A stretch of DNA of 64,000 nucleotides, from assembly GCF_034313845.1 (NCBI RefSeq), contig NZ_JAVIWN010000004.1; one strand, written 5' to 3'. Each line of letters begins with the position of its first letter. Within the stretch, counting starts at the first letter, position 1. The notes below the pieces were generated by a model, which saw only the letters and a list, made by a program, of their open reading frames with translations, did no database searches and was not told the DNA's origin. A program made the translations under genes and the position numbers. This stretch comes from Actimicrobium sp034313845. Lineage in GTDB: Bacteria > Pseudomonadota > Gammaproteobacteria > Burkholderiales > Burkholderiaceae_D. Below, one piece after another: positions 54,928 to 63,890 of this stretch.

Positions 54928-55290
54928 TCAGACGGCACGTGCCCATTTGGGACGCTCGGGACGCTCGGGTCGAGCAGAAGAGAGCAGATCGATATTGCCA
55001 TGCGAGTAGTCGGGCGCAAGAGCACTGACCGGCATCGCATCTGGGGGGACATGGGGAACGCCGACTTGGCCTAGCTGGCACACACCGCAATCGGCATCGG
55101 CAGCGAGCTGCGATGTCGATACCGACTTGTCGTCGCTGCCTGCTGCGTGCGCAATTTCATGTTTGTGTTCATGGTGACCGACATGCGTCGCCGACACGCT
55201 GTTTTCATGCCCGCAGTACACCGCTGCTACAGCCCAGGACAGTTGGAGTGGCAGCACGGTCAGCAGGAAAATAAGCAGGAGTCGCGTCAT
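54928..55290 (-). CDS. czcI: CzcI-like small periplasmic protein
   Basis: 120 residues from the ATG at 55290. A signal peptide (LLLIFLLTVLPLQLSWAVAA) precedes a His-rich stretch (HVGHHEHKHEIAH) and a CGVCQLG motif, as in CzcI-type proteins at the head of czc operons. CzcI modulates czc expression in Cupriavidus; the mechanism is not settled. Likely metal-binding in the periplasm. Confidence 0.78.
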   Translation of the reverse strand: MTRLLLIFLLTVLPLQLSWAVAAVYCGHENSVSATHVGHHEHKHEIAHAAGSDDKSVSTSQLAADADCGVCQLGQVGVPHVPPDAMPVSALAPDYSHGNIDLLSSARPERPERPKWARAV

Positions 55291-55629
55291 GCGACCGGAT
55301 TGTACAGTACATCGGAGTGCCGGCTTTCGGCCGGACAAGGTTGCTGCAAAGTGAAACCACGAACAACATTTCAAGATTTGTTTTCATAAATCACCATGCC
55401 TTTGTTTTTTGGCTACCGGCACTCCATGGTTGGTGCTAGCTACAGCAAACTGGCGAAAAACTGTCTGTTCCCTGTGCGACGTGGTTGATTTGCTCAACCG
55501 TCGTGGTTAGCCTGTTTTGCACAAACGATGGCTAGAGAGTCGCATGATGGAACAAACAGAAACAGGCGCATCACTGGCAGATTTCAAGATGAAAGACAAG
55601 ATCGCAGCGTTGCCTGGCGAGGTAATGCG
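55291..55629. other. Intergenic region between czcI and nuclease remnant
   Basis: 339 bases. It must hold the czc promoter on the minus strand, but I see no clear metal-regulator site. A frame beginning at 55528 is just a leader into the remnant gene at 55630. Confidence 0.4.
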
Positions 55630-56070
55630 ATGAGCGATCTTGCCTCGCCGGTGCCGGACTACAACGTAGTGCATTTGGAAATCGTTGCACTGCTCGACGC
55701 GGCACGTCGCAGTGCTGCGCGAAGCGTCTATGCGGTGATGACAGCAATCTAGTGGGAAATTGGGCGGCGTATCGTCGAGTCAGACCAGGGAGACCAGGAC
55801 CGGGCGACCTACGGCGAAGGGCTGATCGAGCGATTGGCCACTGATCTCACGGCCCGCTTTGGACGCGGGTTTAGCAGGCAGAATTTATGGCAAATGCGGG
55901 CATTTCACCAAGCGTGGCCGACACCATCAATTCTCCAGACAGTGTCTGGAGAATCTACAACACTTGCTACGCTCACCATCAACTTCCCGCTGCCTTGGTC
56001 TGCCTGCGTCCGACTGCAATCACCGGCACGGATCCGCAAGGTTTTTTCGTTGAGTCCAACGTCTTTTAAA
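55630..56070 (+). pseudogene. YhcG-like (DUF1016) PDDEXK nuclease, N-terminal remnant
   Basis: Starting MSDLASPVPDYNVVHLEIVA, the frame matches the DUF1016 N-terminal domain but hits TAG at codon 41 (55750-55752). It then continues in the same frame with WEIGRRIVESDQGDQDRA, YGEGLIERLATDLTARFGRGF, SRQNLWQMRAFHQAWP and FPLPWSACVRL. After that the match ends, so the C-terminal nuclease domain is absent. The family is ~340 residues. An 11-base inverted repeat at 55930-55954 lies in the remnant. Clearly dead. Confidence 0.8.
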
Positions 56071-56103
56071 ACTACCCTACTGTAACTACAAAGAGGTGCG
56101 CTT

Positions 56104-56387
56104 TTGTTTTCCTGGGACGAGACCAAGAATGCAGCAATCAACAGAAGCACGGTGTCAGCTTTGAAACTGCCCGGCATGTATTTGACGATCCATTGCACCT
56201 TACCCGACAGGATCGTGTCGAACAGGGTGAGGAGCGGTGGCAGACCATCGGGCTGGTAGGTGGAGTGATATTGCTTTTAGTGGCACACACCTGGCACGAC
56301 ACCGACGACGGGACCGAACACATTCGCCTGATTTCAGCACGCCGGGCAACCAAACTGGAACGAAAAATCGATGAACAAGGATTCTGA
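56104..56387 (+). pseudogene. brnT: BrnT-like toxin with frameshift
   Basis: The first codons from a TTG at 56104 read FSWDETKNA in one frame; the rest of the family sequence (NQQKHGVSFETARHVFDDPL, VAHTWHDTDDGTEHIRLISA, RRATKLERK) continues in another. The join near 56133 needs a one-base change. BrnT is a RelE-fold RNase of about 90 residues. Unless the sequence is wrong or ribosomes slip, no toxin is made. It overlaps the antitoxin gene by 17 bases. Confidence 0.78.
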
Positions 56388-56643
56388 AACACTGAGCAAG
56401 GAACTGGCAGCACTGGCAGCCAAACCGGAAAGCGAGATCGATTTCTCTGACCTTCCACCAACGACAGAGCAGGACTGGCACGACGCAGTGCGCGGACAGT
56501 TTTATCGTCCGTTGAAACAACAGTTAACGGTGCGTATTGATGTCGATGTGCTGGAGTGGCTCAAAAGTGAAGGCAAAGGATATCAAGGTCGTCTCAACGC
56601 AATCTTGCGCACGGCTATGCTCGCCAAAGTACGACATCGGTGA
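56371..56643 (+). CDS. brnA: BrnA-like antitoxin
   Basis: 90 residues. The C-terminal half is a ribbon-helix-helix (QQLTVRIDVDVLEWLKSEGK, YQGRLNAILRTAML), as in BrnA antitoxins, which bind BrnT and repress the operon. It looks intact beside a frameshifted toxin. The acidic N-terminus includes the SEIDFSDLPP segment typical of the family. Confidence 0.85.
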   Translation: MNKDSETLSKELAALAAKPESEIDFSDLPPTTEQDWHDAVRGQFYRPLKQQLTVRIDVDVLEWLKSEGKGYQGRLNAILRTAMLAKVRHR

Positions 56644-56731
56644 GGTGTTGTTGATGATCAGCAAGATCAATCGCAAAAAAGTCGCTAACGCAAGGGCCCC
56701 TGGAGAGAGTGACCCCATTTGGCTGATCCAT

Positions 56732-57664
56732 TTAATGGCACTGCCGCTCCAGCCATTTGACAATGCCTGCCAGCGTACGAAAATCGACGACCGAACGGCA
56801 TTCGATAGACGGATGCCGTGCCCGCAACATGCGTGACAGCGCCCCACCGGGACCGAGTTCCAGTGCGACCGTGATGCCGGCTTCGGCGCAGGCATCCATG
56901 CAATGATCCCATCGGATTGTTTCGGCGATCTGGCGTGACAGGTGCGACACTGCAGCCTCTTTGTCCGAGACCTGGACAGCAGAAATACCGGCCAGTACCG
57001 GCATCGTGAAAGACGCAAACGTGCTCTGCCGTAGCGCCTCGCGAAACGGTGCCACCGCGTCCTGCATCAGGACTGTATGCGAGGCCACCTCGACCTGAAT
57101 CGGCGTCAGTTGCGCGCCCAGTTGCTGCAAGCCGATTTCGGCGGCGTGCAGGTCGTCGCTCAAGCCGCCGATAATCAGGTTGTCATCGCCATTCTGAATC
57201 GCAATCGCCAACCAGTGCTGTTCCAGCAAAGCCTGCACTGCCGAAGCAGTCAGGCCGGAAACGGCCAGCAGTGATTGCCTGTCAGACGACTGCGTACAGG
57301 CATCCATCGCGCGCGCGCGGGTTGCCGCCAACGTGATCAACTCTGCGGCCGGCAGTGCGCCGGCGATCCCATAAGCGCTTAGCTCGCCGATGCTGTAGCC
57401 CGCCACCAGCGCTGGCGCAGGAACGCTGGACTTGAGCGCTTCCCACACGGCCAGCGCAGAGGCCACGATCAGCGGTTGCGCGATCCGGTTGGCAAATAGC
57501 AGCGCCGGATCGGTCAGCGCAGCCGGGAGCGACACGCCGCAAGCGGCTTCCACCGGCCATTGCGCCAGCAGGCTGGCAACGCGAGCATCCGAATTGGCCA
57601 GATCGAATAATTGCGCGTTTTGCGCGCCCTGACCGGGACACAGGATGGCGAGTCGTTGCCTCAT
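56732..57664 (-). CDS. mdcH: Malonate decarboxylase malonyl-CoA/ACP transacylase
   Basis: 310 residues. The acyltransferase motifs are CPGQGAQ near the N-terminus and the nucleophile elbow VAGYSIGELSAYG with the catalytic Ser, as in FabD-type enzymes, and the catalytic His region ASHTVLMQ. It charges the MdcC acyl carrier protein with malonyl. It is last of the operon; its start overlaps the mdcB stop by 4 bases. Confidence 0.9.
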   Translation of the reverse strand: MRQRLAILCPGQGAQNAQLFDLANSDARVASLLAQWPVEAACGVSLPAALTDPALLFANRIAQPLIVASALAVWEALKSSVPAPALVAGYSIGELSAYGIAGALPAAELITLAATRARAMDACTQSSDRQSLLAVSGLTASAVQALLEQHWLAIAIQNGDDNLIIGGLSDDLHAAEIGLQQLGAQLTPIQVEVASHTVLMQDAVAPFREALRQSTFASFTMPVLAGISAVQVSDKEAAVSHLSRQIAETIRWDHCMDACAEAGITVALELGPGGALSRMLRARHPSIECRSVVDFRTLAGIVKWLERQCH

Positions 57665-58605
57665 TGTTTGCGCTCCGAATAATGGTGGCCAGACAGCGTC
57701 CAGCTTGACGTCACCGTCTGCACCAGACACGTTGCCGCCAGCAGATCGGCCGCGCCGCCGGGCGACAGGCGTTGCCGGACCAAGGTCTGATGCATGGCCA
57801 GCGCTTGGTCTTTCCAGTGCGGATGGGCACTGCCGCCACGCGCCAGAAAATCCTGTGCCAGTTGCTTGACCAGCGCGGCACCCGCCGCTCCGCCACGATG
57901 GTAGACATTGGTATCGCTGATGTGGGCCATCAGCGAAAAGAAGGCATCGACCTGCGCGCAATGCAGACTGCGTCCGGCTGCCAGCGTGCGCTGCAACGCC
58001 GGCAATGCCACCTCGAACACCGATGGCAGGCCGAGTGCGGCCTCTTCCCTGGCACCGCTGGCAGCATGCCGTGCCGCCGCTTGCATGCCGTGCGATGGCG
58101 CACTGCCCGGAGGGGCCGCAACAACGTGCGTGTGAGCGACCAGCGCCTCGCCCCACTGCGCACGCAAGGTTGCGCTGATCGACTCGGCCGTCAACATCAC
58201 CTGCCGCGCACGACAAGCACCGATTGCCGCGCACACCATGCCGACGCAAAAGATCGCGCCGCGATGGGTATTGATGCCGCCGGTAGCCATGACCATGCGT
58301 GCTTCGGCGGCAATCCCGAGCTGTTGCAATGTGCTGAACGACGCCTCGGCTGCGCCAGCGGCAGTGATACGAATGAAGTAATGACGTAGCGCAAAAAGAC
58401 TGCGCAGAAACGTCGTCGCCGTCATGTCGTCATGGCTGCCGTTGTCGACCAGCGAGACCAGACCCGGCTTCGGATACAAGGCCAGTTCGGCGTGCAGACT
58501 GCGCACGGCGTGGCGACCAATTTGTGCGGAAAAAGATGATTGCGACGGCGTACAAGCCGGGTTCACGGTCGTCCTTTTCGACGCAACAAAGATTAATTCA
58601 TGCAT
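57661..58605 (-). CDS. mdcB: Triphosphoribosyl-dephospho-CoA synthase
   Basis: 314 residues from the ATG at 58605, with GGAG eight bases ahead; a GTG at 58626 overlapping the mdcG stop is also possible. The CitG/MdcB family motifs are HAELALYPKPGLVSLVDNGS and ATGGINTHRGAIF, and NVYHRGG is near the C-terminus. It makes the precursor of the ACP prosthetic group from ATP and dephospho-CoA. Confidence 0.9.
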   Translation of the reverse strand: MHELIFVASKRTTVNPACTPSQSSFSAQIGRHAVRSLHAELALYPKPGLVSLVDNGSHDDMTATTFLRSLFALRHYFIRITAAGAAEASFSTLQQLGIAAEARMVMATGGINTHRGAIFCVGMVCAAIGACRARQVMLTAESISATLRAQWGEALVAHTHVVAAPPGSAPSHGMQAAARHAASGAREEAALGLPSVFEVALPALQRTLAAGRSLHCAQVDAFFSLMAHISDTNVYHRGGAAGAALVKQLAQDFLARGGSAHPHWKDQALAMHQTLVRQRLSPGGAADLLAATCLVQTVTSSWTLSGHHYSERKQ

Positions 58606-58622
58606 GCCCACTGCTCCGCTTG

Positions 58623-59282
58623 TCACTCGGAAAATGACGCCAGCAACGCCGCCATCGTCAATAAATGTACGCCATCAATCTCCTTCACCAGCACGCGCGA
58701 CCCGTTACCGCTGGCCTGCACCCACTCTTTCCAGGCCACCGCCTGCCCCGATGGAAACAGGATTTCGCCATCCAGCGGCAAGGCTTGCGCATGCCGTTGC
58801 AGCAGCGCGATGCCCTGCTCCAACTGCGCCGGTGTCGTCGGTGAAAACAGCAAATCGATATCGGAGGTAGCAGTGACATACGCTTGCCCCGTCAGCGCTT
58901 GCAGTGCCAGCGAACCATAAAAGCCGAACGTCAAAGCATCACGGCCAACCTCATCTGCCAGCAATCGCAACGCCGCACGCCAGCGCTCTGGCGCCGTCGC
59001 CAGCACCGCATCGATGGCCAGCGGTGCACGGCAACAACGAATGTCAGCGACCGGCACACGCAACGCAATCCGCAGCTTGTCTCCGCTGTCCGGATCGGGC
59101 GGCAGCGCGATGCCAAGGCAGACTTCGTCGACTGGCATGTCGATATCGGCGCGCCGCACGATCGCCGGCCAGTCGGATTGCTGCCAGCGCGCGAGCGCTG
59201 CCAGAGCGGTCGCATCCAACCCGTCACGGCAACGGTACCAGCCTTGCGCATCAAGCCAGATCAGGTCATGCCGGGCGAACAT
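58623..59282 (-). CDS. mdcG: Phosphoribosyl-dephospho-CoA transferase
   Basis: 219 residues from the ATG at 59282. The nucleotidyltransferase motif is YGSLALQAL...TSDIDLLF with the metal-binding Asp pair. It attaches the unusual prosthetic group to MdcC. The 17-base overlap with mdcE and near-overlap with mdcB show tight coupling. Confidence 0.88.
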   Translation of the reverse strand: MFARHDLIWLDAQGWYRCRDGLDATALAALARWQQSDWPAIVRRADIDMPVDEVCLGIALPPDPDSGDKLRIALRVPVADIRCCRAPLAIDAVLATAPERWRAALRLLADEVGRDALTFGFYGSLALQALTGQAYVTATSDIDLLFSPTTPAQLEQGIALLQRHAQALPLDGEILFPSGQAVAWKEWVQASGNGSRVLVKEIDGVHLLTMAALLASFSE

Positions 59283-59982
59283 GTGTCCCCGACCGCACCG
59301 CCTCCACCACCGCCTGCGACAGCTTGCGCCCGCCGCGTGCCAGCCCGAGTGCAGCACGTTGATCAATGCAGTTCGGGTCGCGCAGCGCATCGGCTAGCCG
59401 GGTCGCCAGATCGCCCTCCCAGATCGCTTCGATGCCGCCCATGCGCAGATAGTTATCGGGACCCGGCGCGAAGACCGGATTGTCCTTGGCCAGCTCGGTC
59501 AGGCGTTCCAGCGGCACCTTGGTGATGCGCGCCATCGCTGGCAATCCCATGACGCGGATCGTCGATTCCGGTAACGCGTAACAGGCATCGGCCATCATGC
59601 CGCTGGTGATGAAGCCGCCCGACAGCGCCTGATCGTAGACCAGTGCGACGACCTTGTGACCGCTGCGCCGGGCCAGCTCGATGCATTTGCCGAGATGGGC
59701 CATGTAGCTATTAATGCCGAGCATTTCGTCACGATGGCGCAAGCGCTGGCCCTGGGTATCGACCAGCAGCAGGATCGCGCGCTGCGGATGTTCGCGTACG
59801 ACGTTCAGGACGGCTTGCGCCTGCGCCAGCGCGATTTCGATGCCGATAGGCGCGTGGTTGGTGGTGCCAATCACCGCGATGGTGTGGCCGTCGACCTCTG
59901 CGCTGCCAGACAGGAAATGATCGGTCTCGCTGATCGTGTGACCGGCGGGAAATAAATTATCCGCGAGTTGTTTCCATTCCAT
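59266..59982 (-). CDS. mdcE: Malonate decarboxylase gamma subunit
   Basis: 238 residues with a crotonase-like carboxyltransferase fold: GTTNHAPIGIEIALAQAQAV, LLVDTQGQRLRHRDEMLGIN and YDQALSGGFITSGMMAD. With MdcD it decarboxylates malonyl-ACP to acetyl-ACP and CO2. It shares one base with the mdcD stop. Confidence 0.92.
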   Translation of the reverse strand: MEWKQLADNLFPAGHTISETDHFLSGSAEVDGHTIAVIGTTNHAPIGIEIALAQAQAVLNVVREHPQRAILLLVDTQGQRLRHRDEMLGINSYMAHLGKCIELARRSGHKVVALVYDQALSGGFITSGMMADACYALPESTIRVMGLPAMARITKVPLERLTELAKDNPVFAPGPDNYLRMGGIEAIWEGDLATRLADALRDPNCIDQRAALGLARGGRKLSQAVVEAVRSGTHVRPA

Positions 59983-60884
59983 TATTTAGCTCCCTGTCGG
60001 TCAACGCTGCGCTTGACCAGCGCGGTGAATTCGGTCGCTTCCAGCATCGGTACGATCTCGGGATTGTCGATGCCGAGTCGACGCCAGATGTCCATCGGCT
60101 CTCCTTGCGTGCCGAAATCCTGCAGCCGCGCCGCCAGCATCGCCTGCTCCGCTTCCAGCGCCGCCAGCGTCAACGCCGCACTCCCCTGACCACAGATGTG
60201 CACCGCCTCGGTGGCCGCTTGCCGGAACGCGTCGATGTCATCGGTGACGATGGCCTGGCAATCGCCAAGCAAATAACGATGCTTGCCGCCGGTCGTGCGC
60301 CAAACCAGCGCCCGGTCACGCGAGTCGAATTCCTCGACGCCGCTGGCCGTTTCGATGACCTCCGGTCCTGACATCGCCAGCCTTCCTTCTTCGGACATCA
60401 CAATGAAATTGGCACAGCGCGCGACGATGCCCATGCCACCGAAACAGCCATTGGACCCGCCGATGAGTACGATCACCGGGATGCCTGCAGCCCGGGTTTG
60501 CAGCACGGCACGCATCACTTCGGAGACGGCAATCAGACCGGCGTTGGCTTCGTGCAAACGCACGCCGCCGGTTTCCAGCAGCAGGATCACGGCATCCACG
60601 CGCTCGACCACGGCGCGCTGCAACAGCCCGACCAGTTTGGCACCATGCACTTCGCCAACAGCGCCGCCCATGAAACCGCCCTCCTGCGCGGCAGCGAACA
60701 CACGCTGGCCGTTGAGCAAACCCTGCCCGATCACGACGCCGTCGTCGAAGGCAACCGGCGCGTCGAGTTGCGCCAGATGCGGACTGACGACACGTTGCGA
60801 TGGCGGCAAAAATTCCTCGAACGAGCGCGGGTCCAGCAAACGCCCAATGCGCTCGCGCGCGTTGGCTTCCAGATAGCTGCTCAT
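59982..60884 (-). CDS. mdcD: Malonate decarboxylase beta subunit
   Basis: 300 residues, carboxyltransferase fold. Landmarks are FAAAQEGGFMGGAVGEVHG, LLLETGGVRLHEANAGL and VIVLIGGSNGCFGGMGIVAR. It overlaps mdcC by 4 bases. It forms the decarboxylase heterodimer with MdcE. Confidence 0.93.
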   Translation of the reverse strand: MSSYLEANARERIGRLLDPRSFEEFLPPSQRVVSPHLAQLDAPVAFDDGVVIGQGLLNGQRVFAAAQEGGFMGGAVGEVHGAKLVGLLQRAVVERVDAVILLLETGGVRLHEANAGLIAVSEVMRAVLQTRAAGIPVIVLIGGSNGCFGGMGIVARCANFIVMSEEGRLAMSGPEVIETASGVEEFDSRDRALVWRTTGGKHRYLLGDCQAIVTDDIDAFRQAATEAVHICGQGSAALTLAALEAEQAMLAARLQDFGTQGEPMDIWRRLGIDNPEIVPMLEATEFTALVKRSVDRQGAK

Positions 60885-61195
60885 CGGTTTTGCTCCAGCA
60901 AGGCTTCGACTGCCTGGTCCAGCCGCAGGCTCACTACCGCCGGCGTCGCGCCCATGTCGTTGATCGAAATGCGGGTGTCGGCCAGTTGCCAGCGCGTCTG
61001 AAAATCCGTCATCACGGCTTCCCAGATCGCGCCAAAACCACGCGCTGCGGTACTGATTTCTACCGTGCAGGCACCGCCCTGCTCTGTCGGTTCGATCAGC
61101 ACTTCCAGATTGCCGGAGCCGACCACGCCGACCAGTTCGGGCCGGGCCGGAATGCGGCGCTGGCCATTTTCAAAACGATATGTCAGGGTTTCCAT
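60881..61195 (-). CDS. mdcC: Malonate decarboxylase acyl carrier protein
   Basis: 104 residues. The serine in VVGSGNLEVLIEP (residue ~27) is the attachment site of the phosphoribosyl-dephospho-CoA group in the MdcC/CitD family. It carries acetyl and malonyl thioesters between MdcA, MdcH and MdcDE. 14 bases separate it from mdcA. Confidence 0.92.
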   Translation of the reverse strand: METLTYRFENGQRRIPARPELVGVVGSGNLEVLIEPTEQGGACTVEISTAARGFGAIWEAVMTDFQTRWQLADTRISINDMGATPAVVSLRLDQAVEALLEQNR

Positions 61196-61209
61196 GATTG
61201 CTTCATCCT

Positions 61210-62850
61210 TTACCAGTTTCTGAAACGCTTGGGCGGGTTATACAAACCGCCGGATGCACGCACCAGATCCTTCATTGTCTTGGCCGCCAGCAAATCTCTG
61301 GTCGCCAGTCGTTTGTCGATACCGAGGTCTTCGGCACGCTGGATGATGCCGCGATCGCGCAGGTTCTCGACCATGCGCTGGTCGCGTGCCAGGCCAACCG
61401 GGGTGTAACCGGCGACACCACGGATGGCCTGTTTGCGCTCTTCATCAGTGCGACACAGCAGCAAATTGGCGATGCCTTCCTCGGTCAGGATGTGGGTAAC
61501 ATCGTCGCCATAAATCATCACCGGCGGAATGGCCATGCCGGCCTGCTCGCCCAATTCCCAGGCATCGAGCCGATCGACAAACGCCGGTTGCATGTGCTCG
61601 CGGAAGGTTTCGACAATCTGCACCACCAGCTTCTGCCCGCGCGGAATCGTATTCTTGCCGGCCCGTGCCTGCTGCCCGGCTTTGAGCCAGCCGGGACTGG
61701 CATGACGCCGGCCGCGCGCATCGGCCCCCATGTTGGGCGCACCACCGAAGCCGGAGATGCGACCCAGCGTGGCGGTCGACGAGTTGCCCTGCAAATCGAT
61801 CTGCAAGGTCGAGCCGATGAACATGTCGCACGCGTAATGGCCTGCCGCCTGGCACAGCGCGCGGTTGCTGCGCATCGCACCATCCGGGCCGGTGAAGAAG
61901 ACGTCGGGACGCGCCCGGATGTACTCTTCCATGCCCATTTCGGAACCGAACGAATAGACCGATTCGACAAAGCCGGCTTCGATGGCTGGGATCAGCGCCG
62001 GATGCGGATTGAGCGCCCAGTGCTGGCAGATTTTGCCTTTCAGTCCGAGCGACTCGGCATAGGTCGGTAACAGCAGTTCGATCGCTGCCGTGTCAAAACC
62101 GATGCCGTGATTTAAGCGCTGCACGCCGTATTCGGCGTAAATACCCTTGATGGCCATCATCGCCATCAGCACCTGGATTTCCGAAATTTGCGCCGGATCG
62201 CGGGTGAACAGCGGTTCGATGTAATACGGGGTCGGCGCGGGTACCACGAAGTCGACCCAGTCGGCAGGGATGTCGATACGCGGCAGGACGTCGACGATTT
62301 CATTGACCTGCGCGATGACGATACCGTTCTTGAACGCGGTGGCTTCGACGATGGCCGGAGTGTCTTCGGTATTGGGGCCGGTGTACAGATTGCCGTGCCG
62401 GTCGGCCGCCTCGGCGGCGATCAGCGAGACGCGCGGGGTCAGGTCAACAAAATACCGGCCGTACAGTTCCAGATAGGTGTGGATCGCGCCAACCTCGATT
62501 TTTCCCGACTGCATCAACCGGGCCAGTCGCACCGCTTGCGGTCCGGAAAACGAAAAATCGAGTTTGGATGCAATCCCTTTCTCGAAGATATCGAGATGCT
62601 CGGGCAGGGCCAGCACCGACTGCAGGATATGCAGATCGTGCAGCACCGCCGGATCGGCCTGCAACAAGGAGCGCGCCAGAAAATCGGCTTGCTTCTGGTT
62701 GTTGCCTTCCATGCAGACACGATCGCCCGGCTCGATCACGGCCTCCAGCAAAGCAGTCATTTTTGACGGGTCCGCAATCCGTCCCGTTACAAGCAAGCCA
62801 CGGTCAAGACGCTTGCGGCGACTCACGGCCAAGGTGTTCCATTGCTTCAT
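61210..62850 (-). CDS. mdcA: Malonate decarboxylase alpha subunit (acetyl-ACP:malonate ACP transferase)
   Basis: 546 residues from the ATG at 62850. Family-typical stretches are RKRLDRGLLVTGRIADPSK at the start, GNNQKQADFLARSL, SLIAAEAADRHGNLYTGPNT and the C-terminal GLYNPPKRFRNW. It swaps acetyl on the ACP for malonyl. First gene of the operon mdcACDEGBH, facing a duplicated control region and a divergent GntR gene. Confidence 0.94.
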   Translation of the reverse strand: MKQWNTLAVSRRKRLDRGLLVTGRIADPSKMTALLEAVIEPGDRVCMEGNNQKQADFLARSLLQADPAVLHDLHILQSVLALPEHLDIFEKGIASKLDFSFSGPQAVRLARLMQSGKIEVGAIHTYLELYGRYFVDLTPRVSLIAAEAADRHGNLYTGPNTEDTPAIVEATAFKNGIVIAQVNEIVDVLPRIDIPADWVDFVVPAPTPYYIEPLFTRDPAQISEIQVLMAMMAIKGIYAEYGVQRLNHGIGFDTAAIELLLPTYAESLGLKGKICQHWALNPHPALIPAIEAGFVESVYSFGSEMGMEEYIRARPDVFFTGPDGAMRSNRALCQAAGHYACDMFIGSTLQIDLQGNSSTATLGRISGFGGAPNMGADARGRRHASPGWLKAGQQARAGKNTIPRGQKLVVQIVETFREHMQPAFVDRLDAWELGEQAGMAIPPVMIYGDDVTHILTEEGIANLLLCRTDEERKQAIRGVAGYTPVGLARDQRMVENLRDRGIIQRAEDLGIDKRLATRDLLAAKTMKDLVRASGGLYNPPKRFRNW

Positions 62851-62890
62851 GGTTATCCCAGAAAATTTGGCAAAAACATCACTACTAACG

Positions 62891-63215
62891 GAGAGACTGA
62901 CGATAACGCGATATCGACACTCATGATCAAAAAAAAATGGCATCACGCCTCTGACTTCGGCCTTCTTGTGTACAACAATGCCTTTAAAAAATACATGGCA
63001 AGTGCCTAGTTTGACTTTATACTTTGTAAATGTACACAAAATAATCACTGCGGGAGAGACTGACGATAACGCGATATCGACACTCATGATCAAAAAAAAA
63101 TGGCATCACGCCTCTGACTTCGGCCTTCTTGTGTACAACAATGCCTTTAAAAAATACATGGCAAGTGCCTAGTTTGACTTTATACTTTGTAAATGTACAC
63201 AAAATAAACACTGCG
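62891..63215. repeat. 163-bp tandem duplication of the mdc control region
   Basis: Copy 1 is 62891-63053 and copy 2 is 63054-63215. They match base for base except one T/A change near the end (63045 against 63208). The unit contains two operator-like sites. The duplication fills the space between mdcA and the divergent regulator. Confidence 0.93.
62966..63202. promoter_or_regulatory. Four operator-like sites in the mdc control region
   Basis: TTGTGTACAA at 62966-62975 and 63129-63138, and its near-inverse ATGTACACAA at 63030-63039 and 63193-63202. Arms TTGT/ACAA around a two-base centre resemble the remembered MdcY operator ATTGTATACAAT of Acinetobacter. Probably bound by the adjacent GntR protein. 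Confidence 0.6.
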
Positions 63216-63224
63216 ACCTCACTC

Positions 63225-63890
63225 ATGAAAAATCGATCAGAGACTTTGCGAGAAGCAATAGAAGAAATGATTGCCATCGGAAAGTTCGTACCGGGGCAAC
63301 ATTTAGATGAAACCGAACTGGCCACCCAGTTCGGCGTCTCACGTACCCCGATCCGGGAAGCATTGAATCAACTCATGTCGATGGGCATCATCGTGATGCG
63401 CCCACGGCGTGGCGCGGTGGTTGCCGATATCGGTCCGCAGCAGTTGCTCGAGATGTTTGAAGTCATGGCGGAAATTGAAGCAATGTGCGGCCGGCTGGCG
63501 GCGCGCCGGATGACGAAGACCGAACACAGCGCGTTGCTGGCGGCGCATCAGGCGTGCAAGGAAGCGCGGGACGGCACCGATTCCGATGACTATTTCTTCC
63601 GCAACGAAGCGTTTCATGAACAGATTTACGCAGGCAGTCGCAATGCGTTTCTGGCGGATCAAGCCCGGTCACTGCATCGCCGCTTGCGACCTTATCGCCG
63701 ACTACAGTTACGGGTGCGTAATCGAACCACGGCGTCCTATGATGAACACGAGCAGATAGTCCAGTCCATCATCGCCGGCAACAGCGACCTGACCGTCGAA
63801 CTGCTGCGGCAACACATCACGGTTCAGGGCGAGCGTTTTGCTGATTTGATTGCCGCGCTGCCGAAGTCGCCGAATACCAGTGCTGTCTGA
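63225..63890 (+). CDS. mdcY: GntR-family regulator of malonate decarboxylase
   Basis: 221 residues from the ATG at 63225. An N-terminal winged HTH (ELATQFGVSRTPIREALNQL) is followed by an all-helical FCD ligand domain with metal-type His/Asp residues (FFRNEAFHEQIYAG, YDEHEQIVQSI). It is divergent from mdcA, matching the MdcY repressor arrangement in which malonate or a derivative relieves repression. Name given by context. The frame extending upstream runs through the duplicated repeat and is not coding. Confidence 0.85.
   Translation: MKNRSETLREAIEEMIAIGKFVPGQHLDETELATQFGVSRTPIREALNQLMSMGIIVMRPRRGAVVADIGPQQLLEMFEVMAEIEAMCGRLAARRMTKTEHSALLAAHQACKEARDGTDSDDYFFRNEAFHEQIYAGSRNAFLADQARSLHRRLRPYRRLQLRVRNRTTASYDEHEQIVQSIIAGNSDLTVELLRQHITVQGERFADLIAALPKSPNTSAV

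Noticed and set aside
55930..55954. 11-base inverted repeat ATTCTCCAGAC/GTCTGGAGAAT as a terminator or operator
   Set aside because: It lies inside the yhcG-like coding remnant and has no T run.
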